Assembly (NCBI RefSeq): GCF_015706575.1
Contig: NW_024037062.1
Coordinates: 8,676,811-8,740,810, forward strand
Direction of reading: 5' to 3'
Origin: Patiria miniata
Lineage: Eukaryota > Echinodermata > Asteroidea > Valvatida > Asterinidae
Length of the DNA stretch: 64,000 nucleotides
Shown here: positions 48,700 to 60,689 of the stretch, piece by piece
How the letters are laid out: each line of letters starts with the position of its first letter
Position numbering within the stretch: position 1 is the stretch's first letter
Notes under the pieces: generated by a model
The model's database searches: none
The model's input: the letters and a program-made list of their open reading frames with translations, nothing else
Told to the model about the DNA's origin: nothing
Made by a program: the position numbers and the translations under genes

Positions 48700-49720
48700 G
48701 GGCCGCGATATCTTGAAGTTGCCAAGTGATTAATCATTCCATGACAGGCATGACTTAACTTGTTCTGAAATTTTCCGTCGATGTCTCATTAAAAAGTGAA
48801 TAACTTTTGTATTGCCAGAAAAAAAATTGAAAACAAAATCTTTCTTTTCGGGGTGAAAACTCAAAAACAGCACGGACAGTAGACAAATTACTGGATGTAA
48901 AATGAATTTGCATGAAGTCAATGCATAATGTTTTTCACGAATTTTTATTTAAACAAATATTGAAAAACTTTGCTTTCTTCCCTTTTTACCTTAAAAGTTG
49001 AAGCCATTTTCCAGTTTTCCCCAATGCAATACACTCAGCTGTGAACCAGGGTTTTTTTTATCATTCTTTGTATTATTTGATTATGATATGAATATACCTA
49101 GCTTAAACCGATTTATACAAACAAAAACATGACTTCTAGGTTAATTACCATTAATACATTCATTAGTTTATTGAAATTGGGAAATTATTATTATTATTTT
49201 TATTATTACTTTTACATACACTGTGATGTTAATCACTTAAAATCCAGCTGTATTAATCATTCATACGAGCCCTGGTATAATAAATTCCGAGTACATTACA
49301 TTCATTGTTACAATTTGGCATATACTAATCATTATCAATACATCTTGCACTTTTTTGTTCTGGGTTAACTGTTATTAAATTATCTAACAAACAATTGAAA
49401 TTTCCATGCGGAGAAAGATCGCCTTAAAGGCTTAAAGATTTTAAAGAATAACACAGTAATACTACGTAAACTAAATTAGAGTTAGGCGAAGTAAAAAAAA
49501 AATGAGTCTCTGCGTCCACTCGCTTCCTTTTCCCGCAAGCCTTCATTTTTTTAAAATCATAGTTTTGCGATAATAGTTTAATTTTTATTCATTTTCAACA
49601 AAATTATAGTGAAGTATGCAAGTTCAAAATCTGGTAGAAAGCGGGACAGCTCCTTTCTACACAAAAAATATCAAAAATATATCAGCAAACGAGTTGAGAA
49701 AATAGTAGAATCCGTGTTCT
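48700..49720. other. Intergenic AT-rich DNA
   Basis: No gene or repeat family recognised beyond 48790-48830 (shared with 37560-37600). Confidence 0.5.
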
Positions 49721-49724
49721 ATCT

Positions 49725-50036
49725 TGGAAATGGTAGAATCCACAGGCCATCTTGGAAATGGTACAATCCACAGGCCATCTTGGAAATGGTACAATCCATT
49801 CGCCATCTTGGAAATGGTACAATCCACCCGCCATCTTGGAAATGGTACAATCCACCCGCCATCTTGGAAAGGGTACAATCCACAGGCCATCTTGGAAATG
49901 GTACAATCCACAAGCCATCTTGGAAATGGTACAATCCACAGGCCATCTTGGAAATGGTACAATCCACAGGCCATCTTGGAAATGGTACAATCCATTCGCC
50001 ATCTTGAAAATGGTACAATCCACAGGCCATCTTGGA
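49725..50036 (+). repeat. 28-bp minisatellite
   Basis: Eleven copies of a unit containing GGTACAATCCACAGGCCATC and TTGGAAAT. Since 28 is not a multiple of three, open frames run through it on both strands and in several frames; none is taken as coding. Confidence 0.95.
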
Positions 50037-50039
50037 ATT

Positions 50040-51780
50040 TTTTGGATTTTTTTTTTCAAAAAAGAAAGGCCGCCGTCTTCATTTCTTCAAAAAACCCAGA
50101 CGAGAAACTATTTTTTTTTTTCACTTTGCCTTATAACAATTATAAGTGAATCTGAAAAGAACTCTGAACTTTGAAGTCAACATAAATTGGAACAAAACAT
50201 TAACGAGAAATTAAGAAATATGTAACTTAGTTACTTCCTTAATAAACAAAATTAATCAATTTTTTTTTCATTACATGCAGGTTTTAAAGAAATTCATTCA
50301 TGCGATTATTGGACATTTAAGTTCTTTCACTCAATCATATTTTTTAAAAAAGCTTCTAATTTATTTATAAACCAGAGATAGAGGCGAACCTGGAGATGAA
50401 GGCCAGGTTTCTTAAACATCCTGTGAAACTTTCAATGGCGCTAATCAACCAAAACAGTCTGGTGCTGAACACGTCAAGAGCCCTTCCACTGATTGTTAAG
50501 GTTTGGCTTCAGGGAATCAGACAAAGATGGCTGAAACTGAGTACTCTATACTAATGAGCAAGGCAAGATGTATCTACGTACTGCACATATTTACAAAAAT
50601 TACGGATGCATAATTATGTTAATTTCTTGAAAATCTACCTTACCAAGATCACTCATTATTTGGGTGATTAGCTCTCAAACGACTCCTAAACACAAATTTC
50701 AAGTATTAAATGTCTAAGAGGCATTAGCTCTAAACTTGTCCCTCTTTTGACAGATTCTTTTACTTTCACCGTGAACTAGCCACCGAAGAACAATCACCAT
50801 ACATTAAATTTATATCAATTTCACAAAGACAATGACAAAAATGGACTATTGCTATAAAACGCTCACTCCTTGAAATAAAGTGGGTTTTTTTCTACTAAAT
50901 TCTCAAATTTCAATCAAAGAATTTTCTGAGCGAACAAAATATCAAAGATTGAACAATTAGCTACATGTAATTAGAAGCAAGTCAAAAATAGTTTTTGGTT
51001 TGTTCTTTCACTCATCCCACAAGTTTAAATACATCCTATAAAATGCAGCTATTTTGCCCGATAATGTTTTCTGTTAGATAAAAACGAAGCTATAAACAGC
51101 ACTATAAAATCTACTTTATGAACATTAATTTTTTTTAGTTCTCAATCTACATATGATCTGCAGTGTGTTACTTAACACTCCATGTAGTATTTTCAATTTG
51201 TACCACGCCTGAATAAATCCCCATCAGCTGATTGGTGGGTCGTTGATCACATGCCGTTGAATTATTCATTCCAACCTACAGCTCAGCCGCACAGCAAAAA
51301 TATAAGTTTTTATCCAACGGTAAATAGAAGTTCCATTGCACGGTCACACTTTCACCAATCAGATGACGAGGATTTATTCAATTTCAGGCGATGTATTGTA
51401 CAAGTAATGCATTTTTATGAGTGCAATGGCGAGAATAATTTCATGAGGTAACAGACGGACTGTTCCACTCCATGAGACAAATGGACCATTCCATCTGTCA
51501 CATTATAATATTATTCTTACCACTGCACTCATAAACTTTCATTACTTGTCTTTAATGTAGTTAATTTTCTGTCTTTAGATAATCTGACAATCTATATAGG
51601 CCACTGTACCCCACTGCAGCAATGTATGAAAATGAAAAGGCCGTGCACATCAGCCAAAGAATTACCAAACAAACTTTTTCAAGACAAAAATATTTTAAAA
51701 ATATAGAGTTTTCAAACATGCTACTCCATTGAGCATGCAAGCACATATTGAATACAAATAAGTAATTAATAATATAATGT
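50040..51780. other. Intergenic AT-rich DNA
   Basis: Very AT-rich. 51390-51440 and 51510-51560 contain inverted related words (TTTTTATGAGTGCAATGG against CCACTGCACTCATAAA). No gene seen. Confidence 0.5.
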
Positions 51781-51839
51781 AATGGGGGGGGGAGGCACCA
51801 CCATTGAAATACTCGTACTGAATGAAATCATACAAGCAA

Positions 51840-51910
51840 GCTCGGTGGCCGAGTGGTAAGACGCCTGCACTAGTAAGCAGGTGGTCGTGGGTTCGAGTCC
51901 CACCCGAGTA
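51840..51910 (+). tRNA. tRNA-like sequence (degenerate gene or SINE head)
   Basis: GCTCGG pairs with CCGAGT across the ends, GGCCGAGTGGTAAGACGCC is a D-arm/A-box region, CCTGC...GCAGG makes an anticodon stem, and GTGGGTTCGAGTCCCAC is a T arm with a B box. The anticodon loop ACTAGTA lacks U33, and acceptor base pair 7 does not form, so an active tRNA is doubtful. Confidence 0.45.
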
Positions 51911-52525
51911 TTAGCTTATGAATTTGTTTTCTCATAATCACCAAGGACAACATCGAGTAATGCAAAATACACCGCAACGAGCAAAAATCCAAAGTTGAAT
52001 TTACATCACTCCGATACAAAATTCCATCTTACGAACAAAATGAAACCCCCAAATATACATGCATTACCGTTTACTTCTAATTCTTCCCCCTTAAAATCTT
52101 GACGAGAATAATTTCCCATCAAGTTGCATTAATCCAATAACGCGTTGCATTAATACTGTACAGCCTCAATGAGATTAAGAATCTGTTGCAAATTCTGCGG
52201 GAAGTTAACAATCAACTGCACAGAAAGAAGACTTTAAAAACAAAAACAAATGGTTAAACATGAAAACGTAACTCGAACATCTAATTATAGAATACATGTA
52301 CGAATATTAGCCATAATACAATACTGAAAACGAGAAAATAAACTCACAAAATTTCCCGCAGAACAAAAAATGTGAACTGCTCCAGTAAAACTTGACGATT
52401 TTCAAGATTTTCCATTACGTGTGAGATAAGATCAAATATTGAAATCATCAAATATTTCGAAATCTGATTAAACCGGAGTTAAAGTATTTCTTCTGTTTCT
52501 TTTCTGACGACATCATAGATATGCT
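51911..52525. other. Intergenic DNA, nothing recognised
   Basis: AT-rich, no gene or repeat matched. Confidence 0.5.
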
Positions 52526-52529
52526 TTAA

Positions 52530-53059
52530 AGGAAATATACAACATTTGCAACCATCAAAAAACACAAAACTGCCGAATTAGTATCAAATACCTTACTGGA
52601 CTGTTGGTTAATGACAGTCTAAAGCATCCTGTAAAATTATGGCACCTGGTGTGCCGACATTTTCACGAAACATGGTATTTTTGTATCAATTTCCAATGCT
52701 GGTCGGCCGACCAGCGTTGGAAAAAACCTGGCTTTTTTTTTTCAAATAGTGCACCCAATTTACTATATTTAGTTAGTCCGCATTCTGTTTGCAATCGATT
52801 ACACACCTGTGAACGGGTACAAGCCAGCTAGGCTGGTTCCCTGACCTTACAATTCCCCAACGCCTATAAATTGCTCCGTTTCATCATGAGTGGTGTCAGG
52901 GAACCAGACTACAAGACCATGATTGTTTTTCTTGGTTTTTCCAGCATCTACCGTACACAAAACTTCAAACAAGTCAGTGTAACAATATTTGCTATAAAAT
53001 AACCACCAAATCCATCATTTTCTGATAATTACAGCAAAAGCAAATGTTGTATATTCCCT
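52530..53059. mobile_element. TTAA MITE family 3, copy 3
   Basis: A 530-bp copy between TTAA 52526-52529 and 53060-53063; includes the GGTCGGCCGACC palindrome near 52703. Confidence 0.85.
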
Positions 53060-53069
53060 TTAATCTAAC

Positions 53070-54230
53070 AGGCTTAAAATCTCATATATTTTGTTAATGT
53101 TTCATTAAGTTTCTAACTTTTGCTGGAGCTGGTAACGAATAACAAAAAATACGCATAACGCGATAGAGACTTGAAGAAATAGTCAAACATGTACCAGTAC
53201 ACGTATTTAAGTACTTGTACATGTACACAGATTAGCATAGAATTTACATATATGCAGCAGAATATTCTTACATGTAAGAAAAATTTCGAGAAGGAACTTC
53301 TCAATGACAAAATATCACCGATACTTTCGTGTATAGCAAACAAAAAACAATATAAACAACGCAAAGTTTCAGAATTTTTGAAATTTTCAACCAATGGTGT
53401 ACGCACAGCAAAACAATAAAATACGACGACAAACACATGAAGACAAAAATGTAACAACATAACACCTGTGATTTTGTATATTAATTCAGGTGTTGCAAGA
53501 CTAGTGGTGTGCATTTACGGGTAGTGTGGCAACCGGGTACCCTACTGAAATAAACACGGGTACCCGGGTATACGTAAAAGACGGTCCTATCAAATTCCTT
53601 CGATTTTCAGGAACTCTAGTCCGTATTAATAAAACTTTAACAGTCCGAAGGGCGGTGTCCGAAGGCTTTATAGCTTTACGGTGTAAACTGCAACTTTCGC
53701 GAGCGTCATCTGTCGCGTGTTAAAACGCACACAGACGTGCTTTGGTTTTCCGTTTTAGCTTGGTTTTCATTTTCGAAAACTCCCCACAAATGGCGTTCAA
53801 AACCTTCCTTTTTCATTGTCTGAGAAGCTACTAAGTAATTTAAAAAGTTGGTTGCGGGTGCCCGATCCCATAATCCGGAACCGGTTCCTGACATCAGCGG
53901 TCGGGTACTCGGGTACCCGTTTCCAACACACACCCCTACGCAAAAGCTGCTTGACCAAAAAAAATTACAAAATAAGACGAACGATTAAGGACATACACAA
54001 AAGAGAATATTTTTTGTTTTTTTTAAAGGACCAACATCACAAAAATCATTCTATAATTGGGCACACACATCCATCTCTCCAAAAAGGCACTGTTTGCATC
54101 CTTAAAACAAAAATCACCCCCCAAAAAATGGAACAGGCATTGGACCTGATCACAGATCTGGACCAACTTTTAAAAAAAATCTTTTCAGTAAATACAAGAC
54201 CCGAACCTCCCGTTGCAAAGATCCATCGTA
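53070..54230. other. Intergenic DNA with a GGTACCCGGGTA-type block
   Basis: 53515-53575 and 53870-53935 share GGGTACCCG-like words in inverted layout, suggesting the two ends of a diverged element of about 420 bp. No gene seen. Confidence 0.45.
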
Positions 54231-54232
54231 TC

Positions 54233-54253
54233 TCACACCCAATCCTTTGCAGA
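54233..54253 (-). CDS. Possible last coding exon of the mucin-like gene
   Basis: After AAGTCGCAG the phase-0 reading is SAKDWV then TGA at 54235-54233. It fits the phase of exon 3, but the acceptor has a poor pyrimidine tract and the coding piece is tiny. Other terminal exons are possible. Confidence 0.25.
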   Translation of the reverse strand, partial: SAKDWV

Positions 54254-54359
54254 CTGCGACTTTGCTCCAAACGCAACACACTGCTGTTGTTTCTATGGTG
54301 ATGGCGGTCTTCAAAGAGGTGTATAATCCTGTTGATGATAGAAACACAAGCAAAATTAA

Positions 54360-54851
54360 AGCTATAGTCCATCATTTGCAGCCATCCGAAAAAGTAACTG
54401 GCGTATTATTGTTGAGAAACATACTTGGTTGAAAGATAGTAAGGGGACTAAACTCCCTGTGAAATTAATCTTTCTGGCAGGCTATCATTTTGGAGTAATC
54501 AACGAAAGATGGCCTTTCCAACGGTGCGTAAATCTAAATTAGTAGTTCGTTTTGCTATTCGGCGTAGCGCGCGCAAGCATTGGCACGACGCACAGGCGCG
54601 CGCGGTTGCTATAATTCATCGGATCAGTGCGCGACATCGCGTGTAGCTGCAATTCAAAACAATTCAAAACATGATTCAGCAACTTTTGATTTGAAATTGA
54701 GATCCTAGAATGCTGTTTTTCTGGGAATATACAGCTGAAGCTGAGCTGAAACTTCATCAGGTTAGTTGTTCAGTATCCTTCATTAGATTTTGAACACTTT
54801 TGTTGCTTCAAACGAACAAAATGCACAAATTACAAATGAGGGACTATATCT
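54360..54851. mobile_element. TTAA MITE family 4, copy 4
   Basis: A 492-bp copy, TTAA at 54356-54359 and 54852-54855, ends AGCTATAGTCC and GGACTATATCT. Confidence 0.85.
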
Positions 54852-55002
54852 TTAACTACATGACAGTATAAAACACGTAATGGAAACACATTTTTTTGCA
54901 CAGTTTTATGCTTGGAACTGAATTTACGATTATCCCGACGTGGAAAACACATTTTTTAACATGGAAATCTAGAGGTGGGAAATAATTTACAAATGTACTC
55001 AC

Positions 55003-55099
55003 CCTGTCCCCTCTGTAGATGGGGTTCTTGGAAAAGGCCGACCAGCCACTTTCTTCTGTGTCTTCGTTCAAACGACCGTAGTTATTTCTCAGTTTGTGC
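55003..55099 (-). CDS. Mucin-like gene exon 3: cytoplasmic tail
   Basis: Acceptor CATTAG, then HKLRNNYGRLNEDTEE, SGWSAFSKNPIYRGDR and donor GTGAGT in phase 0. Length 97 bases. Phase 2 entry matches exon 2. Confidence 0.82.
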
Positions 55100-58000
55100 C
55101 TAATGAAGGAAAATAAAAAAGTATATATTGTTGCATATGAGGTTCACTCCTGAATCCTGGAATTCTAAAATAATATTTCACATGCCAATATTGCATTTTA
55201 TAACTAATAACAGAGGAAATGCTGGTTCAGTACAAAACAACGTTTCGTGGCACGCAACTTATAAGATTAAAGGCAGAGTAGATCATTTGCAGCTATCCAA
55301 AAGTAACCCACCAAATTATTGTGAAAAAAGTTACTTGGTTTAAAGGGAAAATACATGTACAACATTTGCAAACATCAAAAAATAAAACTACCAAATCATT
55401 TTGAAATACCTTGCTGGACTGTTAGTGAATGACAGTGTAAAGCATCCTGTAAAATCATGGCACCTGGTATACTGTCATTTTCAAGAAAAGTGGTATTTTT
55501 GTATCAATTTCCAACGCTGATCGGCCGATCAGCGTTGGAAACAACTGGCTTTTTTTTCAAATACTGGCCCCAATTGACCATCGCACTTGTTTGCAATCGT
55601 TTACAAACCTATGAACGGGTACGAGCCAGCTAGACTGGTTCCCTGACCTTACAATTCCCCAATGTATGTAAACTGCTGTTTCTTCTTATATGGAGTCAGG
55701 GAACCAGACTACAGGATAATGATCGTTTTTCTTGGTTTTTATGGCACTTTCGAACCCAAAACCTCAAAAAAGTCAGTGTAACTATATTTGCTATATATTT
55801 CCAACCCACCAATTCCATCCATTTCTGAAAATTACAGCAAAAGCAAATGATGTATATTCCCTTTAAAGACAGTAACGACACTACAATTCCCTGTGAAATT
55901 ATTCCTTCTGGCATGCTGTCATTTCGAAGAAAACAGCAACAAAAAGTCATTTCCAAAGATGTGTCAAGAGACACATTTTTTTTTTTTTTTTTCAGGAAAC
56001 TGTCCCCGTGCATTCTAAGTTGTAGGTCGATGGCAATTGGGTCAGTCTGTGAATGGGTGACAACGGCCTGAATGAGAATCATGTCCCGAATGCTGATTTC
56101 AAGATTGCGTCACAAGAGGGTGCAATATGACTCTGCAACTTAGTACTGAAATCAAGATCCAGAATACTGTGTAATGTTTGTTCTGTCTTCTCGAAATATA
56201 CGGATTCACAGAGATAAAACTTGATCAGGTTAGTTGTTAAGCATCCGTCTTTAGATATTGAGCACTTTTGTTGGTTCCAACGAAAAAAATGCACAAATTA
56301 TAAATGGCCCACTCTACCTTGAAAATCACTCGGTTGACGTTATTCATCATCTTTTGAGACCACTCACATTTTTCGAACTTATGAATACATTTGGAAAAAA
56401 TGCTAATCAGATATTCAGTTAACCCAAACAGAACTCAACCCATCAAACCCCAATGGCATTTTTGTTGGAATCTGTCAGGATGGGTACAGTACCCCTAAAC
56501 TGACAGTCTTTTACATTGGGTTGGGCACACCTCCAGAATCAAAGTCAGAGATATGTGTGTGCAGTTTCCAATATGGTGTTGGAATTTGCCAGGATGGGTA
56601 TGGTTCCTAGTAATTAAATCATGCTAGGGAGTTAGGGTTAATAACCGAAAAATTTGAACAATCGGTATATTCTGCACTGCACTAAAATTGCTTGAGTGGC
56701 TTTGTTGCCTGTTGCAACACGGCATGACGTCACGGTCTAGAAAAGCGAAACTTGTGTCGCGTACTTACCGCCTGTAGACAAAGAATGCCGCAATCAGCCC
56801 GAGGACAATGACAACGCAAACCACTACGGCAACGATGGCGCCCGTGGAATTGGAGCCAGGGTTTTTAGGGTCCTTGTCCGGGCCACCGGTGGGGGTCTGT
56901 GGAGTGGGTGTCGCTGAGGGGTACGCCGTCGGTTTCGGGGATGGTGCTGCGGTCGCTGTCGGAGTCGGTACTGCCGTTGATGGTGGAGAAGGTGGTGCTG
57001 TTGATGGTAGAGGTGCTGCAGTTGTTTGGGGTGCTGAAGCTGTTGGGGGTGCTGAAGCTGTCGGGGGTGCAGCAGTTTTTGACGGAGCCACTGTTGCTGT
57101 GGATGGTGTAAGTGGTGCCGCTGTTGGTGTTGGTGTTGGTACTTCTGTGGATGCCGGAGGGGGTGTGGCCGTTGCGGGCGGCGTCACCGCTGCAGTTGTT
57201 GGGACAGAAGGAACTGCTGTTGATGCCAAAGAGGGTGTCGGCGTTGATGATGGATTCGGCGCAGCAGTTGTCGGTGTCCCTGTTGGTGTTGGTGTTGCTG
57301 ATGTAGCCGGTGATGCTGCTGTTGATGGGGTCGGTGTGGGTACCTCTGTTGTTGGTTGCGGGGGCGTTGCCGTTGTTGGCACAGTCGGTGCCGCTGGAGT
57401 TGGTGTTGGTACCTCTGAAGATGGTACTTGAGGTGCCGCAGATGCCGCTGCGGTAGGTCCCGCTGTTGTCGGCACTTGGGGCGCTGCTGTCGCAGGCGGA
57501 TCCGTTGCCGCTGCTCCGGGCGAAGTCGGTGCCGCCGTTTCGGGTGGATTTGGCGGTTGTGTAACCATTGCCGATGGAGTCGGTACCTCTGCTTTTGGAG
57601 TCTGTGCCGCAACGGTCGGGTTCGGCGCTGGATTAGGTGCCGTTGTCGGTATTGCTGCTTCTGATGTACCAGCCGGTGCAGGCGTTACAGTGGGTGGCTT
57701 TGTTGGCGGTTGAGTCGTCTGCGCAGCTCCCCTCGAGGAAACTAGTAAAATCAAAATCAAAACACGGTAACATTTTCCCAACATGTATTGACGCTTGTTA
57801 GTACTTGCCGCAATAGTGAACATCAACACAAATTTATGACACCACAACAAGTATTCGCTCTGTGCAATTGCCATTTCAGTTGAGCAGGTACAGGGTGAGT
57901 AAAAAAAAGCAGAACCCAAACCCCAACAATTATATTTCATATTTAAACAAAATATGTAATAATGACTACTTTTAGATGAAAAAATTACTGAAATTGCTCA

Positions 58001-58720
58001 ATCCGTTCAAAGAATATCACCTTTCAAACACTATGACCATAAAACCTGTCTCGTCCAAAAATGCGATTTCAAGAATCGTCGTCACAATTGTCTTCAAACA
58101 TCACCAGCGATAAAACCTCAGTTTAAAAGATAGAAATATTCAACAAAGTCCTTTTGAAGGCCCGTCTTTTACAAAGAGTGGATTTTATAAATCATATTGT
58201 TTGCCTAACCAGGGTTGTTTATAAAGATATTGTGTACTACAGTTGTTGAAAGTTGTTGAAACAGTATTTTGTGTCATTTTCTTTGTTGTTCCAAACAGTC
58301 AAAACACACAATTTTTTTTTTTGGGACGAGACAGGTTTTTGGTCATTACGTTGAAAAGGTGATATTCTTTGAAGGGATTGATCAATTTCAGTAATTTTTA
58401 CATCAAAAAGTAGCTAATGAAATTGGCTTTCCAGTCATTATTATTTTTGGTGCTACATTTTTTTACATATGAAATCTGTTTTGGGGGGTTTGGGTTCTGC
58501 TTTTTTTTTACTCACTCTGTATGAACTCGGGAATACTACAAGCTCCCGTTTCAAATTTCCAAATAAATCTGCCTTCATCAGTCAATGCAATGACATGATT
58601 TTATTAGTGGAACTCCATCAAAATTTATCAGATGGGTTGGGGACCGTTTCTGTGGCAAACTTTGAGGAAACACTTACCAGCTATTAAGAGCAAGCACACG
58701 CATGCTGTTGGAAACCTCAT
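55003..58720 (-). CDS. Type I membrane mucin-like protein (3 coding exons placed; 3' end open)
   Basis: Coding parts 58720-58678, 57741-56769 and 55099-55003 join in phase to 371 residues. Residues 1-14 plus the start of exon 2 make a signal peptide (MRFPTACVCLLLIAVSSRGA). About residues 20-310 are Thr/Pro/Ala/Ser-rich with loose repeats of STEVPTPTPTAA type, expected to be heavily O-glycosylated. NPGSNSTG precedes a membrane helix at about 315-336 (GAIVAVVVCVVIVLGLIAAF) and a basic stop (VYRRHK). The 35-residue tail has YGRL (346-349) and NPIY (364-367), known sorting or adaptor motif types. No ortholog recognised. No stop is reached in exon 3, so at least one more exon follows. Confidence 0.85.
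55271..56320. mobile_element. TTAA MITE family 4, copy 5, split by a family 3 insertion
   Basis: 55271-55343 and 55863-56320 are two parts of one family 4 element. The junction reads GGTTTAA before and TTAAAGACAG after the inserted 55344-55862. Confidence 0.82.
55344..55862. mobile_element. TTAA MITE family 3, copy 4 (nested)
   Basis: A 519-bp copy inserted in the family 4 copy, with TTAA at 55340-55343 and 55863-55866. Confidence 0.88.
56435..56645. repeat. Dispersed 200-bp repeat, copy 2
   Basis: Inverted counterpart of 1255-1450; ends in a GGGAGTTAGGGTTA word. Located just downstream of mucin exon 2. Confidence 0.65.
56769..57741 (-). CDS. Mucin-like gene exon 2: Thr/Pro/Ala-rich ectodomain and membrane helix
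   Basis: Acceptor TTTTGATTTTACTAG, then VSSRGAAQTTQPPTKPP and a long low-complexity Thr-Pro-Ala stretch, ending FFVYRR before GTAAGTAC. The opposite strand also stays open here because of the biased composition. Confidence 0.9.
57891..58519. mobile_element. mariner/Tc1-like MITE, subfamily b, copy 2
   Basis: A 629-bp element, CAGGGTGAGT to ACTCACTCTG, TA on both sides, in the first intron of the mucin-like gene. Relative of 25564-26247. Confidence 0.82.
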
Positions 58721-58863
58721 CTCTAATGGCTACGTTTAGGGCACGTAGGGACAAAACAAGATGTCTTCCGTGTCCTGCGGAACGGAGCTCCCAAGATGTT
58801 TTGTGGTAAATGGAGTGATAATCTGCTTCAAAGTCGAGTCAAGGACGTGTACGCACGCAGTAA
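58678..58863 (-). CDS. Mucin-like gene exon 1: 5' UTR and signal peptide
   Basis: An acceptor with a long pyrimidine tract (TTTTTTTGCCCACAG) shows that a further 5' exon exists upstream. ATG is at 58720-58718, then MRFPTACVCLLLIA and one base before GTAAGT. I chose this start because it gives a signal peptide in phase with exon 2. Confidence 0.8.
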
Positions 58864-58939
58864 CTGTGGGCAAAAAAAGAAAGAAATGGAACTCAATTGA
58901 AAAGTCAGGATTTTCATCTACCTAACAATGAGTCTCTAA

Positions 58940-59454
58940 AGCTACAGTCCATCATTTGCAGCTATCCAAAAAGTAACTGACGTAATCATTGTTGAAAAAC
59001 ATACTTGGTGGAAAGATAGTAAGGGGACTAAACTCCCTGTGAAATTATTCTTTCTGGAATGCTGTCATTTTGAAGAAATCAACGAAAGAAGGCCTTTCCA
59101 ACGATGCGTCTACAGACGCACCGTTGGAAATTTCCGTTAGTACACTGTAGTTCATTTTATTCTTTTCAGCGAAGGTGCGCAAGTGTTGACACGACGCACA
59201 CGTGTGCGCGGATGCTTTAATTCGTCGGATCAGTGCGCGACATCGGATGCTGAATTCAGGCCCAATTTAAAACACGATTCAGCAACTTTTGATTTGAAAT
59301 CGAGATCCTAGAATGCTGTTTTTCTCGAAATATACAGCTGAAGCTGAGCTAAAACTTAATCAGGTTAGTTGTTCAGCACCCTTCTTTAGATCTTGAGCAC
59401 GTTTGTTGCCTCAAATGAACAAAATGCACAAATTACAAATGATGGACTGCACTT
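58940..59454. mobile_element. TTAA MITE family 4, copy 6
   Basis: About 515 bp, ends GCTACAGTCCATCATTTG and CAAATGATGGACTGC; left flank CTAA, right flank TTAA. Confidence 0.8.
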
Positions 59455-60160
59455 TTAAGCAGTTAATGTTCTCTACTGCATATGCAAAACCTAAAAGTAA
59501 AAGCAAATCCTGAAGCTGTTAAGACTCATTTTGTGCAAACTAGTCGCATGTTAAATCTTCTGGAGCTGAAACGAGAGCCAAAGTATAAGTTCTGGGAATC
59601 CCTTAAAAGAATTAGGGGATTTTGATGGATTAAGGACAACAAGCGGTGCTGCAGGATTTTGATGGATTCAGGATACCTCCACATTGAGTAGTTAGGGTAC
59701 TTTGATGGATTCAGGATCTCAACACTTTTAACTCCTTGGCTATACATGTATGTTTGGTCTGTACATTTGTGTGAGGTATATGTACGATACTACACTGGTG
59801 GATTTTGATGGACTCACTGGCGGGTTCTGATTGACTCAGGACACCAACATTTTTTTTGCATGAACAAATTGGTGGATTTGGGGGAATTCAGGATACTTCC
59901 CAGTAAAAGTGCTCGAGGGGTTAGGGTTAATGGTGGCCGATTTCTCACAAGTTTGACATTTTACAGAACGAAGCAGTTTCTGTACTTTCCTACAAAAAAA
60001 ATCTACCAGTGTTGTGAATAATTTATTACATACACCTGTACATACCGGTATATGTACAGGTTGGACCCTATACCATGAAAGGTCTTGTACAGTGTACAAA
60101 TACTGTCAACAGTTAAATTTTATATACATGGTTTATGAGCTTCAGAATATGAGAATATTA
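59455..60160. repeat. TTTTGATGGATTCAGGA repeats and flanking DNA
   Basis: 59610-59900 has five or more loose copies of a TTGATGGATTCAGGA word. The rest is unassigned. No gene seen. Confidence 0.6.
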
Positions 60161-60161
60161 A

Positions 60162-60684
60162 AGGGCATGTACATCATTGGCTTTTGCTTTAATTTTCAGA
60201 AATGAACTATTTGAGGGGTTAGTATAATAGATCAAATATTGTTACACTGACATGTTTGAAGTTTTGTGTTCGAAAATGCTGGAAAAACCAAGAAAAACAA
60301 AAATGTTCAAGTAGTCTGGTTCCTTGACTCCACTAAAGATAAAATGGATCAATTTATAGATGCCGGAAAATTGTAAGGTAAGGGAACCAGTCTAGCTGGC
60401 CTGCACCCGTTCATGAACATGTAACCAATAGCAAACAAAATTTGGACTGAAAAAAGTGTACAGTTGGAGCAGTAGTTGAAAAATAGTTAGGTTTTTCCAA
60501 CGGTGGTCGGCCGACCACCGTTGGAAATGTATACCAAAATACAATTTTCTTTAAAATGACTTCACACCAGGTGCCATAATTTTACAGGATGCTTTAGACT
60601 GTCATTTACCAACATCCTAGTAAGGTATTTCGTAAAAACTTGGAAGTTTTATTTTTCGATGTTTGCAAATGTTGTATATTCCCT
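60162..60684. mobile_element. TTAA MITE family 3, copy 5
   Basis: A 523-bp copy, TTAA at 60158-60161 and 60685-60688; palindrome GGTCGGCCGACC near 60505. Confidence 0.85.
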
Positions 60685-60689
60685 TTAAG

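Noticed and set aside
49609-50174. Overlapping long open frames on both strands
   Set aside because: All come from the 28-bp repeat, which has no stops in several frames.
56808-57431. Open frame of 207 codons, Gly/Val-rich, on plus
   Set aside because: Exact shadow of the Thr/Pro/Ala-rich mucin exon on minus; the minus frame has a signal peptide, membrane helix and matching splice phases.
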